NCBI RefSeq assembly: GCF_010183535.1
Contig: NC_071328.1
Span: forward strand, 11,966,001 to 12,030,000
DNA: 64,000 bases
DNA from: Caenorhabditis remanei
Lineage: Eukaryota; Nematoda; Chromadorea; Rhabditida; Rhabditidae
Reading direction: 5' to 3'
A program made the translations under genes and the position numbers. Below, in pieces: positions 36,456-48,515 of the stretch. The number at the start of each line of letters is the position of its first letter. Position 1 is the first letter of the stretch. Below the pieces are notes generated by a model that saw only the letters and a list, made by a program, of their open reading frames with translations, was not told where the DNA came from and searched no databases.

Positions 36456-37034
36456 TCGACCTGTCTCTGCCTCTTAAGGTTTTTCCCTTTTTCCCCCCGT
36501 GCGGGAAAAAAGAAGAAGACTCGATTCGGGAGCAGCGAGAGAGAGAGAGAGAGAACAGTCCCCGAGTGCTTATTATGCAACTATGCATATATGCTTCTGC
36601 TCCTCCTCTCCCGCCAAAAGTCATCTTCTCAAGCATTTCCAATCACGACTCGTTTTGTTTTATTTGGAAACAAAAGGAGAAGAAGAAGAAGGACAAAAGT
36701 CTGTCTACGGGAAAATGAAAATGAGAGAAGATATGTCGGAATGGAAGTGAGATCAAATCCGGATTCGAAAATCATATTTTTGATATCTTCCTGAAGTAAA
36801 TGGGTTACTTTGAAATGGTGTTACTATGACTTCATTTGGATAACTCATCTAGTTTAAAGAACTTCTTCCGAGACAAAGAACAGTTTGTGAAATTTCAAGT
36901 TAGGCTGAATTTCCGGGAGCATTCCTATACTCCGTTTTGAAAAATTGTATTTGGTCTTTTCATTTTTAGGAGGATAACATCTCAGTCTCTATTTTGGTAA
37001 ACTTTATGATAGTCTCCATAGTTTTTGAGATATA

Positions 37035-37485
37035 CAGTACCGACCAAAATGATATCATGTTTTGCCTTTTTTAGTTGAAAAGGTCGAATTTTGCGAGTTT
37101 GTCATGGTGATACTAATTAGCCCATCAAGTAGATTTTTAATGGATCGTACAGATCAAAAGTAGATCTTTATTTTGCAAGTTGACAATTTTTTTGTACGGA
37201 CACTCCCTAGAGAGTTATGGTCATTTTCATGTAACAACTCAAAAATCGCACTATTTTGCACTGAAACTCGTCGATTTGTGGGCGAAGTTACTTTGTCGAT
37301 ACGTAACCTGATAGGGAGTGCTCGTACAAAAAGTTGTCAACTACAAAAATAAAGCACTACCTTTGTTCTGTATGGTTTATACATAATTTAGTTTGTGGGA
37401 TGGTTAGTTTTACCATGACGATCTTTCAAAGTTGGGCATTTTCAACTGAAAAAAGCGAAATATTATATATTTTTGGCCGGTACTG
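37035..37485. repeat. Complete FB1 foldback element
   Basis: Ends CAGTACCG and CGGTACTG are both flanked by TA (37033-37034 and 37486-37487). The arms are inverted copies carrying the GTTGACAA/TTGTCAAC motif. Confidence 0.75.
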
Positions 37486-38204
37486 TACGCTTCCAAAACA
37501 TATTGATTGTCGAAAACTCATTTAAAAACGATCTTGTCTCTGCTGACCATTAATTTTTAGAAATTTGAGATTGTTAAGCAATTCGTGGCGTTTCGACCTA
37601 ATTCCAAAGGGAACGAATTGGCAAAATGGACTAGCTACTTCCAATGCTCATTTTTTACTTTTTTGGAGACCTTTAAAAATTTCTGAATCTGTTCTCCAAT
37701 TCAGATTAAAATGAAAAGAATTCATAAGGAACGGATAACCAAAGGGCAACCAAACAAGATTCTGTTGACCTTCATTTTCCCGACGCTTCTTCTTCTTCTG
37801 TTCGTTTTAACATGATCTCATCTTATTCTTCCCTTCATTTCATACTTTTTGCCTTGAGACAAACCACATATTCGTATGTAATTGGCGTGTCATAATAACA
37901 GCCTTCGGTTGCTGTTCCAACATTGTTTTTTCGCAAGAAGGAGGGTCATCCCCTCCTGCGACAAAAGAATACACTTTATGAGATTGAGATTCCCCCGAAG
38001 AAGAAGAAGAAATTCTCTTTTCGAGAAATATGGAAATGAACTGAAGAGGGAAGTTTAAAAGCTAGAAATGTTAGAAACATAAATATCTATCTGTCCGGGA
38101 CTCCATACTGTCCGAGTTTCTGCGTTCCCGGAATAAGGGAGCCGTTTCTTTGTTATATCTCAAAGTCAAACTTTTTTGGATTTCCAGCTGTTTTCAGGGC
38201 TCCG

Positions 38205-38285
38205 GGTTAATGGATTCACAGGGTGTGTAGCTAACGGTTTGAAATTCTTCCACAAGTTTTTGATCGTTCTTCATCTTCCGACTGT
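38205..38285 (-). pseudogene. Inverted fragment of the neighbouring gene's first exon
   Basis: The complement of this stretch closely matches 38571-38650, the end of exon 1 and start of intron 1 of the DUF316-type gene (GGAAGATGAAGA, CTTGTGGAAGAATT, CCCTGTGAATCCATTAA). It is about 80 bp, with no start codon or signal peptide. It looks like a small inverted duplication just upstream of the gene. Confidence 0.7.
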
Positions 38286-38504
38286 CTGTGAGTTCTTTCT
38301 ACTTTTTCGCTCTAGATTTATGTGGTAGATTATCGATTTTCACAAAACTTTTTGTTCAACAAATTAGATGAAAAATCTTTTTTTTGTATAAAAAACGTGT
38401 AATTTTTAAAAATCAACTAGCCCTTTTCCAATCCTTCTTTCCCTAAATCTTGTTCCGGTTTCAATCATTACGAGATTTCTCTCACTCCTTGCCAATCCAA
38501 CGAG

Positions 38505-41500
38505 ATGAGACTGCTGATATTGCTCGTAGGGTGTCTTCTCTCATTCTGTTTCTCTCAGAAATTGAGCCCAGCGGAAGATGAAGAGCGATCGAAAACTTGT
38601 GGAAGAATTCCGAATCGTTAGTTACACACACCCTGTGAATCCATTAATGAAGTATTTCAGAAAACGCCAAGACAAACGATGAATTATCTCCTTGGACCGT
38701 TCGAGTTGAAGACATGTTTTTTCATGCTGCAACTTTGATTTCCAAACGTCATATTTTGTCATCCGGTTCTATTGTTATCGATAAAGTTAAGAATGAAGAT
38801 AAATGGAAATGGGCAATGAATGGCGAAGAAATAGATATGGCAAAATGTAAAGACAAGTAAGAAGGATATACTAGCAGAAACTTCTATGAATATACGAGTT
38901 TCAGCAAAATGGAAGTACCAACTAAGTATCTTACTGTAGATTTGGCAGCATGTAGCAATCATTTCTTGTGTCCTTGGAGACCAAAAATTCCCATCAAATC
39001 GGTAGGTAGAGCCTGATCTTGATGTTACAACTTCATTACTTAAGGCTTATTATATCGGACCCTGTGATGCTAAATCACTTCCAGACGGAGTAGTCATTGT
39101 GGAAATGGAGAGAGATATTCCAGAAGATTCAGAGTATTACATTCCAGCTTGTATTCCAGGTAACTTATTTTCCCATTATCCATTGATTGATCAATTTTTT
39201 GTTGTCAGAATCAGAACTGTCAGTTGCAATCAATGAACAATGGCAGATAAAGACAGCAACAAGGAGAGAATAATTGAGATGCTTCCTACAACAATCATAG
39301 CGTGTTCTACTCCTTCGGACCATCTCTTCTGTGCTGAATTTTCAAAATGTCCTGCAGGAACCACAAGTCCTCTGATAAAAAGAGTCGATGGGGTCGACAC
39401 TGTTGTTGGATTTTCGATTTACTACAATGATGAATGCAAAAAGAAAACTTTTGCATCAGTGACGTTTTATAAGGATCAAATTTGTGAGATAGCCGGAATT
39501 TGTAAGAAGTGAGTGATTTTAGTTTAGAATATAGAACAAATCTTTGTTCCATTTTCAGAACATCTACCGATCCATACGCACCAAAACAAATACCACCGCC
39601 AACGGAGATTTCACTTTCCAACAAATTCAACAAGTTGACAAAATCCGAAGACGTTGCAAACACAGAGTCGTGTGGAAAACCGACAAATCGTAAATTTATT
39701 CATTTTATCACACATAAATAGGGTTATTAAGCTGGATCAAGTCTTCCGATTGATCTAACTCCGTGGACGGTAAACGTCAATACTCCAAATGATAATGGAT
39801 ACATCTACAACCCAGCAACACTTATTTCGAAACGTCACGTTGTGGTTGCAGCATTTGCCTTGTTTAAAGACAAACCAGCTAAATACTTCGATGGAACAGC
39901 TGTGGACCTTTCGAAATGTCAAAATAAGTGGGGAAAATTCTGTTATACCCCCCCACCCTGTTATGCCACCCCCCATGTTGGAAAACCCCCCCACGCCGTG
40001 CAAAAGTGGGGGGTCCAAACGGTGGGGGGCTTAAACAGAACCGTTCGGTGGGGGGACATGTTCGAATCTGCTAGTTCCCCCCACCGTTGATTTGGGGGGC
40101 TTTATTCGCATATCTGGAAATTTTTGATTATAACCCCCCACGATATTCTATTATGAACCTCCAAACCCCTATGTTGGCATAACCCCCCACTGGGGGGTTA
40201 TATTCAAATGTACGGGGGTGCATATTGGAATGGTGGGGGTGCATATTCAAATGGTGGGGGCCTATATTCAAACGGTGGGGGCCTATATTCAAATGGTGGG
40301 GGCCTATATTCAAATGGTTTTCCGGATTTCTAAGAAACCTAAGCCTAAGAGAATGGTGAAAAGTGGTCCCTCACATGGTGGGGGTGTATATTCAAATGGT
40401 GGGGGCCTATATTCAAACGGTGGGGGTGTATATTCAAATGGTGGGAGCCTATATTCAAATAATGAGAATTCGAAATCTGGTTTGAAAAAACACTTCGCTG
40501 CTAAATATGCTTCAAAGCCCTATTTGGACGTCATAACTGAAATTATCTCAAATTTTTGTCAAAATTTTGAGTGAAAAAATAGACGCGACCTCTCCAAAGC
40601 GGAATTGTAATTAAAAAGTCGGTAAAATATGAAGAAATAGTCCGAAAATAGGCAAATAGTCGAAAAAATCCCGAAAAATTAATGATTTCGAAAATATTGA
40701 TCAGCCTAAACAAACAACTGATAGAGCCCCCCACACCTCCCTTTAAAGGATAAACACTGATATGCTCCCCCACCACTCTGATCAAGCGTTTGTGGGGGGG
40801 TTTTCCAACATTTATGCCAGGGGGGGTTTAACGAAGTTTTCCGGGGGGTTATAACAGAATCATCCCCAAGTATCGAAACAAGTCAAATCGGTGAGAAAGA
40901 TATTTATTTTATTTTCTTAAAAAGCTTATTTTTTCCAAGGCTGTCTACTTTGGGGTCTGTGAGCCGGAAGTTCAAGCATTCGGTGTGATTCTTCTGGAAA
41001 TGGATAGTGATATCCCAGCAGAGTTTCCTTATTTAGTTCCCAGTTGTATTCCAGGTATCAAGATTCATTTGTGAACTTATCTACTTTTTTTGTTATCCAG
41101 GAAAAGCGACGCCTGTATTCGAAGACAATTTGCATGTACATTCGATTGGACAAGACAAAAACGGACAGTACACAAGGCAAATAAGTGAGGCAAAGGTATC
41201 GTTAGGAAGATTTGAGAAACTCAAATTTCTCTGTTTTTCAGACAGAAAAGTGTACTTCCGGTTATTTATTTTATTGTCAAGTCTGTGCAACTCGTTCCCA
41301 GTGTAACAAAGATTCATCTGGAGGCCTTTCGAGGAATATGAATGGACAAGAAACGTTGATCGGCATACTGTATTACCGTGGCCCGAAATGCAAGAATGAT
41401 CAATTTGTATCCATAGAAATGCTGTCGGATCTATTTTGTCTCTACGCTGGAATCTGTGCCGAGAAGTTAGTTTAAGAAAAAAAGATTGCAAGCGTGCTCT

Positions 41501-42107
41501 AGCAAACATTTTCAGAAGTTCCGCGCCAGTGACCGTCCCTTCTATTCCTGCTGCAACTGGAAATGTTCCAGTCGAAACAACACCATCCAAACCTGATCCC
41601 TCCACAGAAAAAGCTGGAGATCAGGATACTGTAACAACTATTCCAGCAGATTCTTCTGCAGAAGATGCTACAACTCAAAAGGATGACAAAGTGATTGATC
41701 AGAAGCCTGAAGATGAAATAACTCCAGAAGCCGTGCAGCCGACTGATAAACCAGAAGAACCGGACACTACTGAGCCAGCTGAAACAGATGGAGATGGGAC
41801 TACTGTAGAAGACAACCCACCGACTGAGAAACCGGATGAACCTGAACCAACTGAGCCAGGAGACGATGATGATGACGATCCAGAAGAGGATCCGAAAGAG
41901 AAACCAAAAGAAGTTCAAAATCCGGAGAAGCAAGTTCAAAATCCAAGGAAAGTACCGAGAGTTGATGATGAAGAAGAGGAGGAAGATGACGAAGAAGAAG
42001 AAGAGAATGAGCATAAGACGACGACTGTCATTACATCTTCTGCAATGATTAGTTCTTCAAAAATTGTGGTTTCATTGATTTGTGTCATTTTTGGTTTTGA
42101 AATATAA
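38505..42107 (+). pseudogene. Two-domain trypsin-like DUF316-type gene, disrupted by an insertion
   Basis: The first domain has good exons: 38505-38616 (signal peptide MRLLILLVGCLLSFCFSQ), 38661-38856, 38905-39001 and 39045-39159. The fifth exon keeps frame only if the acceptor before 39247 is used, because this copy lacks 13 bp present in the paralogue. A linker exon (39559-39689) and the start of a second domain (39732-39927) follow. There the 940-bp element at 39929-40868 replaces the intron and most of the next exon; I find no splice that restores frame. Later exons (41100-41200, 41241-41465) remain open, and a Pro/Glu/Asp-rich tail with hydrophobic end runs from about 41519 to 42107. The catalytic His is absent in both domains (RHILSSGS, RHVVVAAFA). 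It may still make a truncated one-domain product. Confidence 0.65.
39929..40868. mobile_element. G-rich 940-bp transposon-like insertion with internal minisatellite
   Basis: The ends are imperfect inverted repeats: TGGGGAAAATTCTGTTATA then a C run on the left, and GGGG then TTATAACAGAATCATCCCCA on the right. A 2-3 bp flanking repeat (AG or AAG) is possible. The interior has many CCCCCC/GGGGGG runs and about ten tandem copies of a 21-bp unit (GGTGGGGGCCTATATTCAAA plus one base) in two blocks near 40210-40310 and 40370-40460. No transposase is seen. It sits at the exon 7/intron boundary of the DUF316-type gene; the inverted paralogue (exon end near 43742) lacks it. Confidence 0.75.
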
Positions 42108-42577
42108 GAGTTTTAATAATAAAGGATTTATTTGAAAAGGGGTGTTTTGAATTCAGAGATTTACATAAAGAATAGGGGATAAGGAAGCGCCCAGGCACAC
42201 AGACAGACTTTTGTAAATTCTGATTTCAGATACGACAGTCAGATAGACAATCAGACAGAAATCCCAGACTTGGAACCTGGGACGTCAGCCGTCAGCTAGG
42301 GATTCTGAATAGTTGTTGAAATTCTATTGGGCTCAACTTTTCAGAGAAACCATAAATGAGTGAATAAACAATAACGTTAAAAAGTAACACGTTGCGGTAA
42401 GCTGTTGCTAAAAATATTTCACGTTTTTCCAGATGCGTTGATTTTTTATAACCCTGGTCAAGACGAAGCAGTCTGGATTTCTAGCTACTCTGCACTCTCT
42501 CCCTCCCTTACCTGCCTATCTTCCAAAGTACCAAATTGAAATGATGCGGACAAAAATATCATTTATTTATGATTAAA
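42108..42577. other. Centre of the inverted gene pair
   Basis: Short unique sequence between the convergent 3' ends; no gene seen. Confidence 0.5.
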
Positions 42578-45198
42578 TTAGAAACCAAATAAGGTACTCA
42601 TCAATGAGAATGCGACAGCAGAGAAATAAATAGTTAATACACATGAACTGGCTGTGTCAACTTTCGAATCATCGCCCCCATCTCCAGTTTCTTCTGCTCC
42701 GTCCGGCTTTTTAGGATTTCCAGCTTGTTTTTGAGGAACGGATTGTTTCTGCGAATCTTTTCCTCCGTTTTTCTGTCCTGTTGCGTTGTCAGTACTTCTG
42801 GAAAATAAGGAATCAAAAATCAATTAGGATCGAAGAAGTGTGGCGATCGCGCTCTACCGAAGAACCATGAAGAGCATCTGGCTGACAAACACACAATCAA
42901 AATTACGAGCTTACTGTCTCTTGATCCCCATGGCCTTAAAACTAACTTTGTATTACAAATTCCCGCATAAAGACAAAATAGATCCGATAGTACTTCCATT
43001 GAGACAAGGTCTTCGACTTTACAAGTGCTGTCATGGTAATACATCACTCCGATCAGAACTTCTCTTCCATTTTGGGTTCTTGAGAGTCCTCCATTCGAAT
43101 GTTCATTACAATCGGTTTGAGTCGCACAGATTTGGCAATACATCCGATAGAACCCAGTACATTTCTCTGTCTGAAAACATTTTATTGCTGAATTGAGTTT
43201 TTAAACGTTTTTAAAGGAGAGAGACGATCTATGAGAATCACCTTTGCCACGCTAATTCTTCTTGTGTATTGTTTATTTTTGTCTTGCCCGATTGAATGCA
43301 GATGTAAGCTGTCACCCACTTCGGGTACCTTTTTCTCTGAAAAAGGTGAGAAAAGAATGCAAAAAACGGAGAGAATGATGAGAAGATATGCTGTCCCACC
43401 TGGAATACAACTGGGAACAAAATATGGAAGTTCTGCTGGGAGATCACTATCCATCTCCAGTAAAACCACACCCAACGCTCGAACTTCCGGTTCACAAACT
43501 CCAAAGTAGACAGCCTGGAGTTGAGAAATTTTCTCAAGAGAGAGAGAGACAGACTTCGACTCACCGATTTGACTTGTTTCGATAGTTGTGATCCACACTT
43601 TGATGGGTCATTACATGTACTCAAGTCTACAGTTGTCTTCTTGATGTATTCCGTTGGGATTTCCATAACACTGAAATAGGAACACTATAGTGAGGGAAAA
43701 CCAGCTTTTTCAAAATTGGGGAAAACAAGCTCACTTATTTTGACATTTCGAAAGGTCCACAGCTGTTCCATCGAAGTATTTAGCTGGTTCGTCTTCAAAC
43801 AAGGCAAATGCTGCAACCACAACGTGCCGTTTCGAAATAAGTGTTGCTGGGTTGTAGATGTATCCATTATCATTTGGAGTATTGACGTTTACCGTCCACG
43901 GAGTTAGATCAATCGGAAGACTTGATCCAGCTTAATAACCCTATTTATGTGTGATAAAATGAATAAATTTACGATTTGTCGGTTTTCCACACGACTCTGT
44001 GTTTGCAACGTCTTCGGATTTTGTCAACTTGTTGAATTTGTTGGAAAGTGAAATTTCAGTTGGCGGTGGTATTTGTTTTGGTGCGTATGGACCGGGAGAT
44101 GTTCTGAAAATGAAGCAAAGTCTTGTTCTATATTCTAAACTAAAATCGCTCACTTCTTACAAATTCCGGCTATATCACAGATTTGATCCTTATAAAACGT
44201 CACAGATGCAAAAGTTTCCTTTTTGCAGTCTTCGTTGCAGTAAATCGAAAATCCAACGACAGTGTCAACCGCATCGACTCTTTTTATCAGAGGATTTGTG
44301 GATCCTTCAGGACTTTTTGAGAATTCGGCGCAGAAGAGATGGTCCGAAGGAGTAGAACACGCTATGATTGTTGTAGGAAGCAGCTCAATTATTTCATTAT
44401 TGTTGCTATCGGAATCTGCTTTGTGAGACATCAATTGTTCATCAATTGCAATCGAAATATCTGATTCTGACAACAAAAAATTGGTTAATTAATGGATAAT
44501 GTGAAAATAAGTTACCTGGAATACAAGCTGGAATGTAATACTCTGAATCTTCTGGAATATCTCTCTCCATTTCCACAATGAGTAATCCTTCTGGAGATGA
44601 TTTCGCGTCACAGGGTCCGATATAATGAGCCTGGAAGGGGAACTAATGTCAATGGCTCAGGGGAGTACGGTAGGGTGTGAATGCTCTAAAACTTTCCTTA
44701 CCGACTTGATGAGAACTTTCGGTCTCCAAGGACACAAAAAATGATTGTTACATGCTACTAAATCTACAGTAATCGAATCAGGAGGTACTACCATTTGTCT
44801 GTAAATATTTTGAATTCCCGAATTTGTGTGTGATATCGGCTTCTTACTTGTTTTCACACTTGGCAATATCAACATCTGGACCACCAGTACCCCATGTCCA
44901 TCTATCTTCATTTTGTACTTTTTTAATTAGAGTTGAGCTTGATGTCAACACGTGTCTTTTGGAGATCAAAGTTGCAGGATGAAAGAATTTGTCCACAACT
45001 CGAACGCTCCATGGTGACAGTTCATCGTTTGTTTTGGCGTTTTCTGAAATACTTCCTTAACGGATTCATAGGTGTAGGTAACTAACGATTTGGAATTCTT
45101 CCACAAGTTTTCGATCGCTCTTCATCTTCCGCTGTGCTCAATTTCTGAGAGAAACCGAATGAGAGAAGACATCCGATGAGCAATATTAGCAGTCTCAT
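42578..45198 (-). CDS. Two-domain trypsin-like DUF316-type protein, predicted inactive
   Basis: This is the inverted paralogue of 38505-42107. The minus-strand start at 45198 gives MRLLILLIGCLLSFGFSQ (signal peptide). Domain 1 runs from the exon beginning NAKTNDELSPWSVRVV through FLCPWRPKVLIKS and PSDHLFCAEFSKS. A linker (TSPGPYAPKQIPPPTEISLS) follows. Domain 2 begins LTPWTVNVNTPNDNGYIYNP and continues through GVCEPEVRALGVVLLEMDSD and CNEHSNGGLSRTQNG. A Gly/Lys/Gln-rich stretch and a hydrophobic C-terminus (VLTIYFSAVAFSLMSTLFGF) suggest surface anchoring. His sites read RHVLTSSS and RHVVVAAFA, so both domains lack the catalytic His. All exons appear intact; this is the functional copy of the pair. 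Probably secreted or surface-bound; substrate and role unknown. Confidence 0.75.
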
Positions 45199-45676
45199 CT
45201 CGTTGGATTGGCAAGGAGTGAGAGAAGTCTAGTATTGATTGAAACCGGAACAAGATTTAGGGAAAGAAGGATTGAAAACGGCCACGTCAAGGCTAGTTGG
45301 TTTTTACAAAGTACACGTTTTTAAACGAAAAAATGAAATTTTTTATCTGATATATTGAACAAAAAGTTTTGTGAAAATCGATAATCTACAAAATGTTAGC
45401 ACGACGCCCTTTTTACAACCGCGCTCGACCGTAACGATAGAGAGTTTCCGTGCGAAATTGAGAGGCTCAGAGAAAAAGAAATATTGCTCAAAGGGATTTC
45501 AGTAGAGCGCAGTTGTAAGCATAGTGCTGAGCTAATAAATCTAGAGCAGGGAGAACTCAGACAGTCTGGCTTTTCAGAACCCACAGTTGCCAAAAATTGT
45601 CATCTACAGTAATGAAAACTGGAATATATCCTACTAAGAAGCAAAATTTTTTTTCTCAATATTTTATTTTACGGAA
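45199..45676. other. Intergenic with an FB4 repeat
   Basis: The promoter side of the 45198 gene (homologous to 38325-38500) plus an FB4 element at 45411-45519. No gene seen. Confidence 0.55.
45411..45519. repeat. FB4 element
   Basis: Ends TTTTACAACCGCGCTCGACC and AGTAGAGCGCAGTTGTAA are inverted. The interior (GTGCGAAATTGAGA, then CAGAGAAAAAGA) is shared with 51236-51341 and 52784-52888. Confidence 0.65.
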
Positions 45677-47528
45677 TCAAAGAATTGCGAAAGATCCAAG
45701 AATAATGAAAAATCCAAAGAAGAAAAATTGGATAGAAGATGCAGATGATTCCTCGGCAGTGTACGTTCTGAAAAATGTTTCTTTTTTCAAAAACTAAAAA
45801 CGCGTTTTCCACTGACGCTTTACAAATTCCAGCCAAATTGCAGAGCTTATCCTTGAAGAATCCCACAGAAACATAATGTTCAGTCTTGCACTTATCATCC
45901 TCTTCCCACATGATTGCAATGACTGTATCTCGATTCTCAATCTTCTTCACAAGTGCCCCTCTTCTCGCTTCCTTATTACAAACCGATCGTTTTCCACATA
46001 CCGATTGCACAAAGCGGCCAATACTTGCTCCACATTTTTCGATCTGAATTGTGAATGTGTGCCTCAAATATCTTAGGTACGAAATAAATGTCAACTATGA
46101 AAACAGAAAGCTTGATATTTCACACATTTTTACTTCAAAAATTCTAAAGTCAAAACCAAAACAGCTATTAAATAGTTGTCAACTACAAAAACCGGAATGC
46201 ATCTTCTTTTTTGTTTAGGAGGTAACTCGAACATCTCCAACAAGAATAGGTATCAAAAAGACGCCAACTACAAAAATGTAGATCACAGTTTGATCTACTT
46301 GATTGATACAAAATAAAATTTGTGCAAGAAGAAACAAAATGCTTTATGCTCCCTTACATTCGCAGAGTCCGAAGTGATATGTATTTCACCGCTTTCACCA
46401 ACTTTGAAGGAATCAAAATGAACGGTGTCTCCAATAAAAACTGATTTTTCTTCAGCTGTAATTATCCAGACTTCAAGAATTTTTTCCACTTCAGTCCAGA
46501 CTAACCTGGAATACAGACCGGTGTGAAAAATGGCTCGTCCTGTGGGACATTAGAGCTGATTTCGAGAAGAATCATACCAAATGGTACCTCAGAATTCACA
46601 CAGTTTCCGAGATAATATCCCTGAATATAAAATTGAATTTAAAGAAAAACTGTGTAGTTCTCAGTCCCAGACTGAAAACTTTTCAAATTTCAAACACTTA
46701 CCTCCACAACTGAACGTTTGATCCTGGTACCACATTGTTCTGGGTCTCGACAAAGACTCAATATGACAGAGAAGCTTTTCAGAGTTTTCTTTGGGATTTT
46801 CATTTGGCTGAAAATGTTTTCTGATAGCTCTTCTAGTTATTGAGATACAGTACCGGCCAAAAATATATCGTATTTTGCCCTTTTCAGTAGAAAATTCCCA
46901 AATTTGAGAGTGTGTCATAGTAAAACTAACTGTCCCTCAAAATCAATTTTGATGGGATCTAACAGACCGAGAACAGAGTTTCATTTTAACAATTTTTTTT
47001 GTACGAACACTCCTTAGAGAGTTACATATCGAAAAATTAATTTCTCCCTCAAATCAACCCATTTCAGTGGAAAATACTAGTATGACTCTAAAAGAACCCG
47101 TATCAGACACTCTAAATAAGCCATTTTTTCAAAATCCTTACTCACTTATCATTACACTCTGACATGTCTACTTTAACATCGTCTATCCATTTCCATATTT
47201 TTGGAGACGGCTGATTAACAGCATATAATCCAGGAGCAAGCACATGCCGTGGAGAAACGAGAATTCCACTTGAAAAATAATCTCCAAAATTAACGCCGAC
47301 AGTCCACGGAGCCTTATCATCGGCGGGATTTTTGCTAGGTTTCTCAGCTGGAATAATTCATTTTTTATTGTAAGGTCAGAGAGAAAGTTCGCTCTACTGA
47401 TAATGTTGCTGAAACCTACGTGTCAGTGCCTTTCCACACATTCCAGCTCTCTCTTCATCGAATTCTTCACTCAATTTTCCGCAGAAAATGGATGAGACGA
47501 CCGCGAAGAAAATTATCAGTTTTAGCAT
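45677..47528 (-). CDS. Single-domain trypsin-like DUF316-type protein, predicted inactive
   Basis: The minus-strand start at 47528 gives MLKLIIFFAVVSSIFCGKLS (signal peptide) then EEFDEERAGMCGKAL. The domain starts DKAPWTVGVNFGDYFSSGIL. The His site reads SPRHVLAPGLYAV, so the His of AAHC is absent. Next come LSLCRDPEQCGTRIKRSVVE, YYLGNCVNSEVPFGMILLEI, and the C-terminal block CGKRSVCNKEARRGALVKKI where the Ser of GDSGGPL is Arg. A last exon gives SSIQFFFFGFFIILGSFAIL, a membrane or GPI-type tail, with the stop at 45677. Intron 2 contains half an FB1 element (46848-47095). It is a diverged tandem neighbour of the two-domain gene at 42578-45198 on the same strand. Confidence 0.7.
46848..47095. 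repeat. Half FB1 element inside an intron
   Basis: The left end is intact (TA then CAGTACCGGCCAAAA) and runs through the left arm to CATTTCAGTGGAAAATACTA, about the centre of the palindrome, where it stops. The right arm is missing. Confidence 0.65.
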
Positions 47529-48515
47529 CACTCTGGAGGGAGAAATCGGGTTTTTTTAGATAGGGAATTTGATAGTACGGACTCACTTGAAGATGTGTCG
47601 TATAACAGTTGTCAGATCAGATCTTTCGTTCAAAATAAATTTTTGATTTGGATTTTTTACTCATGAAAGTTCACGGTAGAAATCAAATGAGGGAAAATCT
47701 TCAGATACAAACTTGTCGAAATTTCACGTTGAAAATGTTCAGTCTGGCGCGCCTTCAGCGCTTTTAGAATCTTATTTCTATTGAGTTTACTTAGTCTTAT
47801 ATTGCTCTAATTTTGAGATTTTAATGGGTTCTGTAGATCAAATCTAGATCTTCATTTTTGTAGTTGACTACTTTATGATAATTTTTAATTTTTTCCAGAT
47901 ATGGTCTTCTGAAGATTTGTAGCTGGAAGTGAGAGGATCTGTCTCCCTCCTTCTCTTCCTTTTCTACGATTTCTTAAAATTTATTCACATTTGAAAACCC
48001 ATTTCTCACCACTCCAGATTTTGTTTTCCGTGCTTTTATCAGAAACTCTGTAAACTTTGCAACGAATCAATCTTCTATACTAGCATCCCTCACATCCCTA
48101 ACGGAAATCCAAATATTTATTTCTCTCTGTAAAAATAGTACAGAACAAGTGATGGCACACTTACATGTACCAATTTCCCATTGACATTACATGACCTGTC
48201 ACACAGTCACACAGTCACGTGAGATGTCCCAACAAAGGGTTTCCACGATCTGTAGCAGATGGGAAAACAAAAACATTGTCGTTTGGGGGGACCGGATGAG
48301 AATTGAAGGTGTCAATAATTAAATTTAGAAAAGATATATCAACGATAAGAAGTCTTCAAATCCCATTGTTGCTATTCGTCACTTTTGGAGTAATGAAATG
48401 CAAGTATACCCTATACAGTTAACCTATTTTATTGTGTACCAGCCTGGCTGCCGCGCCTTCGGCGCTTCATCCGGCTGGCCTCTTCTTATTTTCCTGTTCA
48501 CCCTCTCATAGAAGT

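Larger units (their letters stand above)
30664..38204. other. Large gene-free region upstream of unc-120
   Basis: About 7.5 kb without a supportable gene. It has many purine tracts of GAAGAA type (e.g. near 31105, 32560, 33495, 36680), a poly-C run at 36440-36455, a TIR-bounded element at 32737-33256, a promoter-like module at 33378-33460, hairpins near 34400-34690 and an FB1 copy at 37035-37485. Muscle enhancers of unc-120 may lie here, but I find no CC(A/T)6GG box by eye. Confidence 0.5.

Noticed and set aside
40200..40460. Possible CRISPR-like array because of regularly spaced repeats
   Set aside because: The units are contiguous tandem repeats without unique spacers, in a nematode genome.
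40218..40574. Repeat protein reading MVGAYIQ units
   Set aside because: It arises from the 21-bp tandem repeat (a multiple of three) inside the G-rich insertion; there is no start context and the frame is open in several phases.
41499..42014. 171-codon hydrophobic minus-strand open frame
   Set aside because: Shadow of the Pro/Glu/Asp-rich tail exon on the plus strand.
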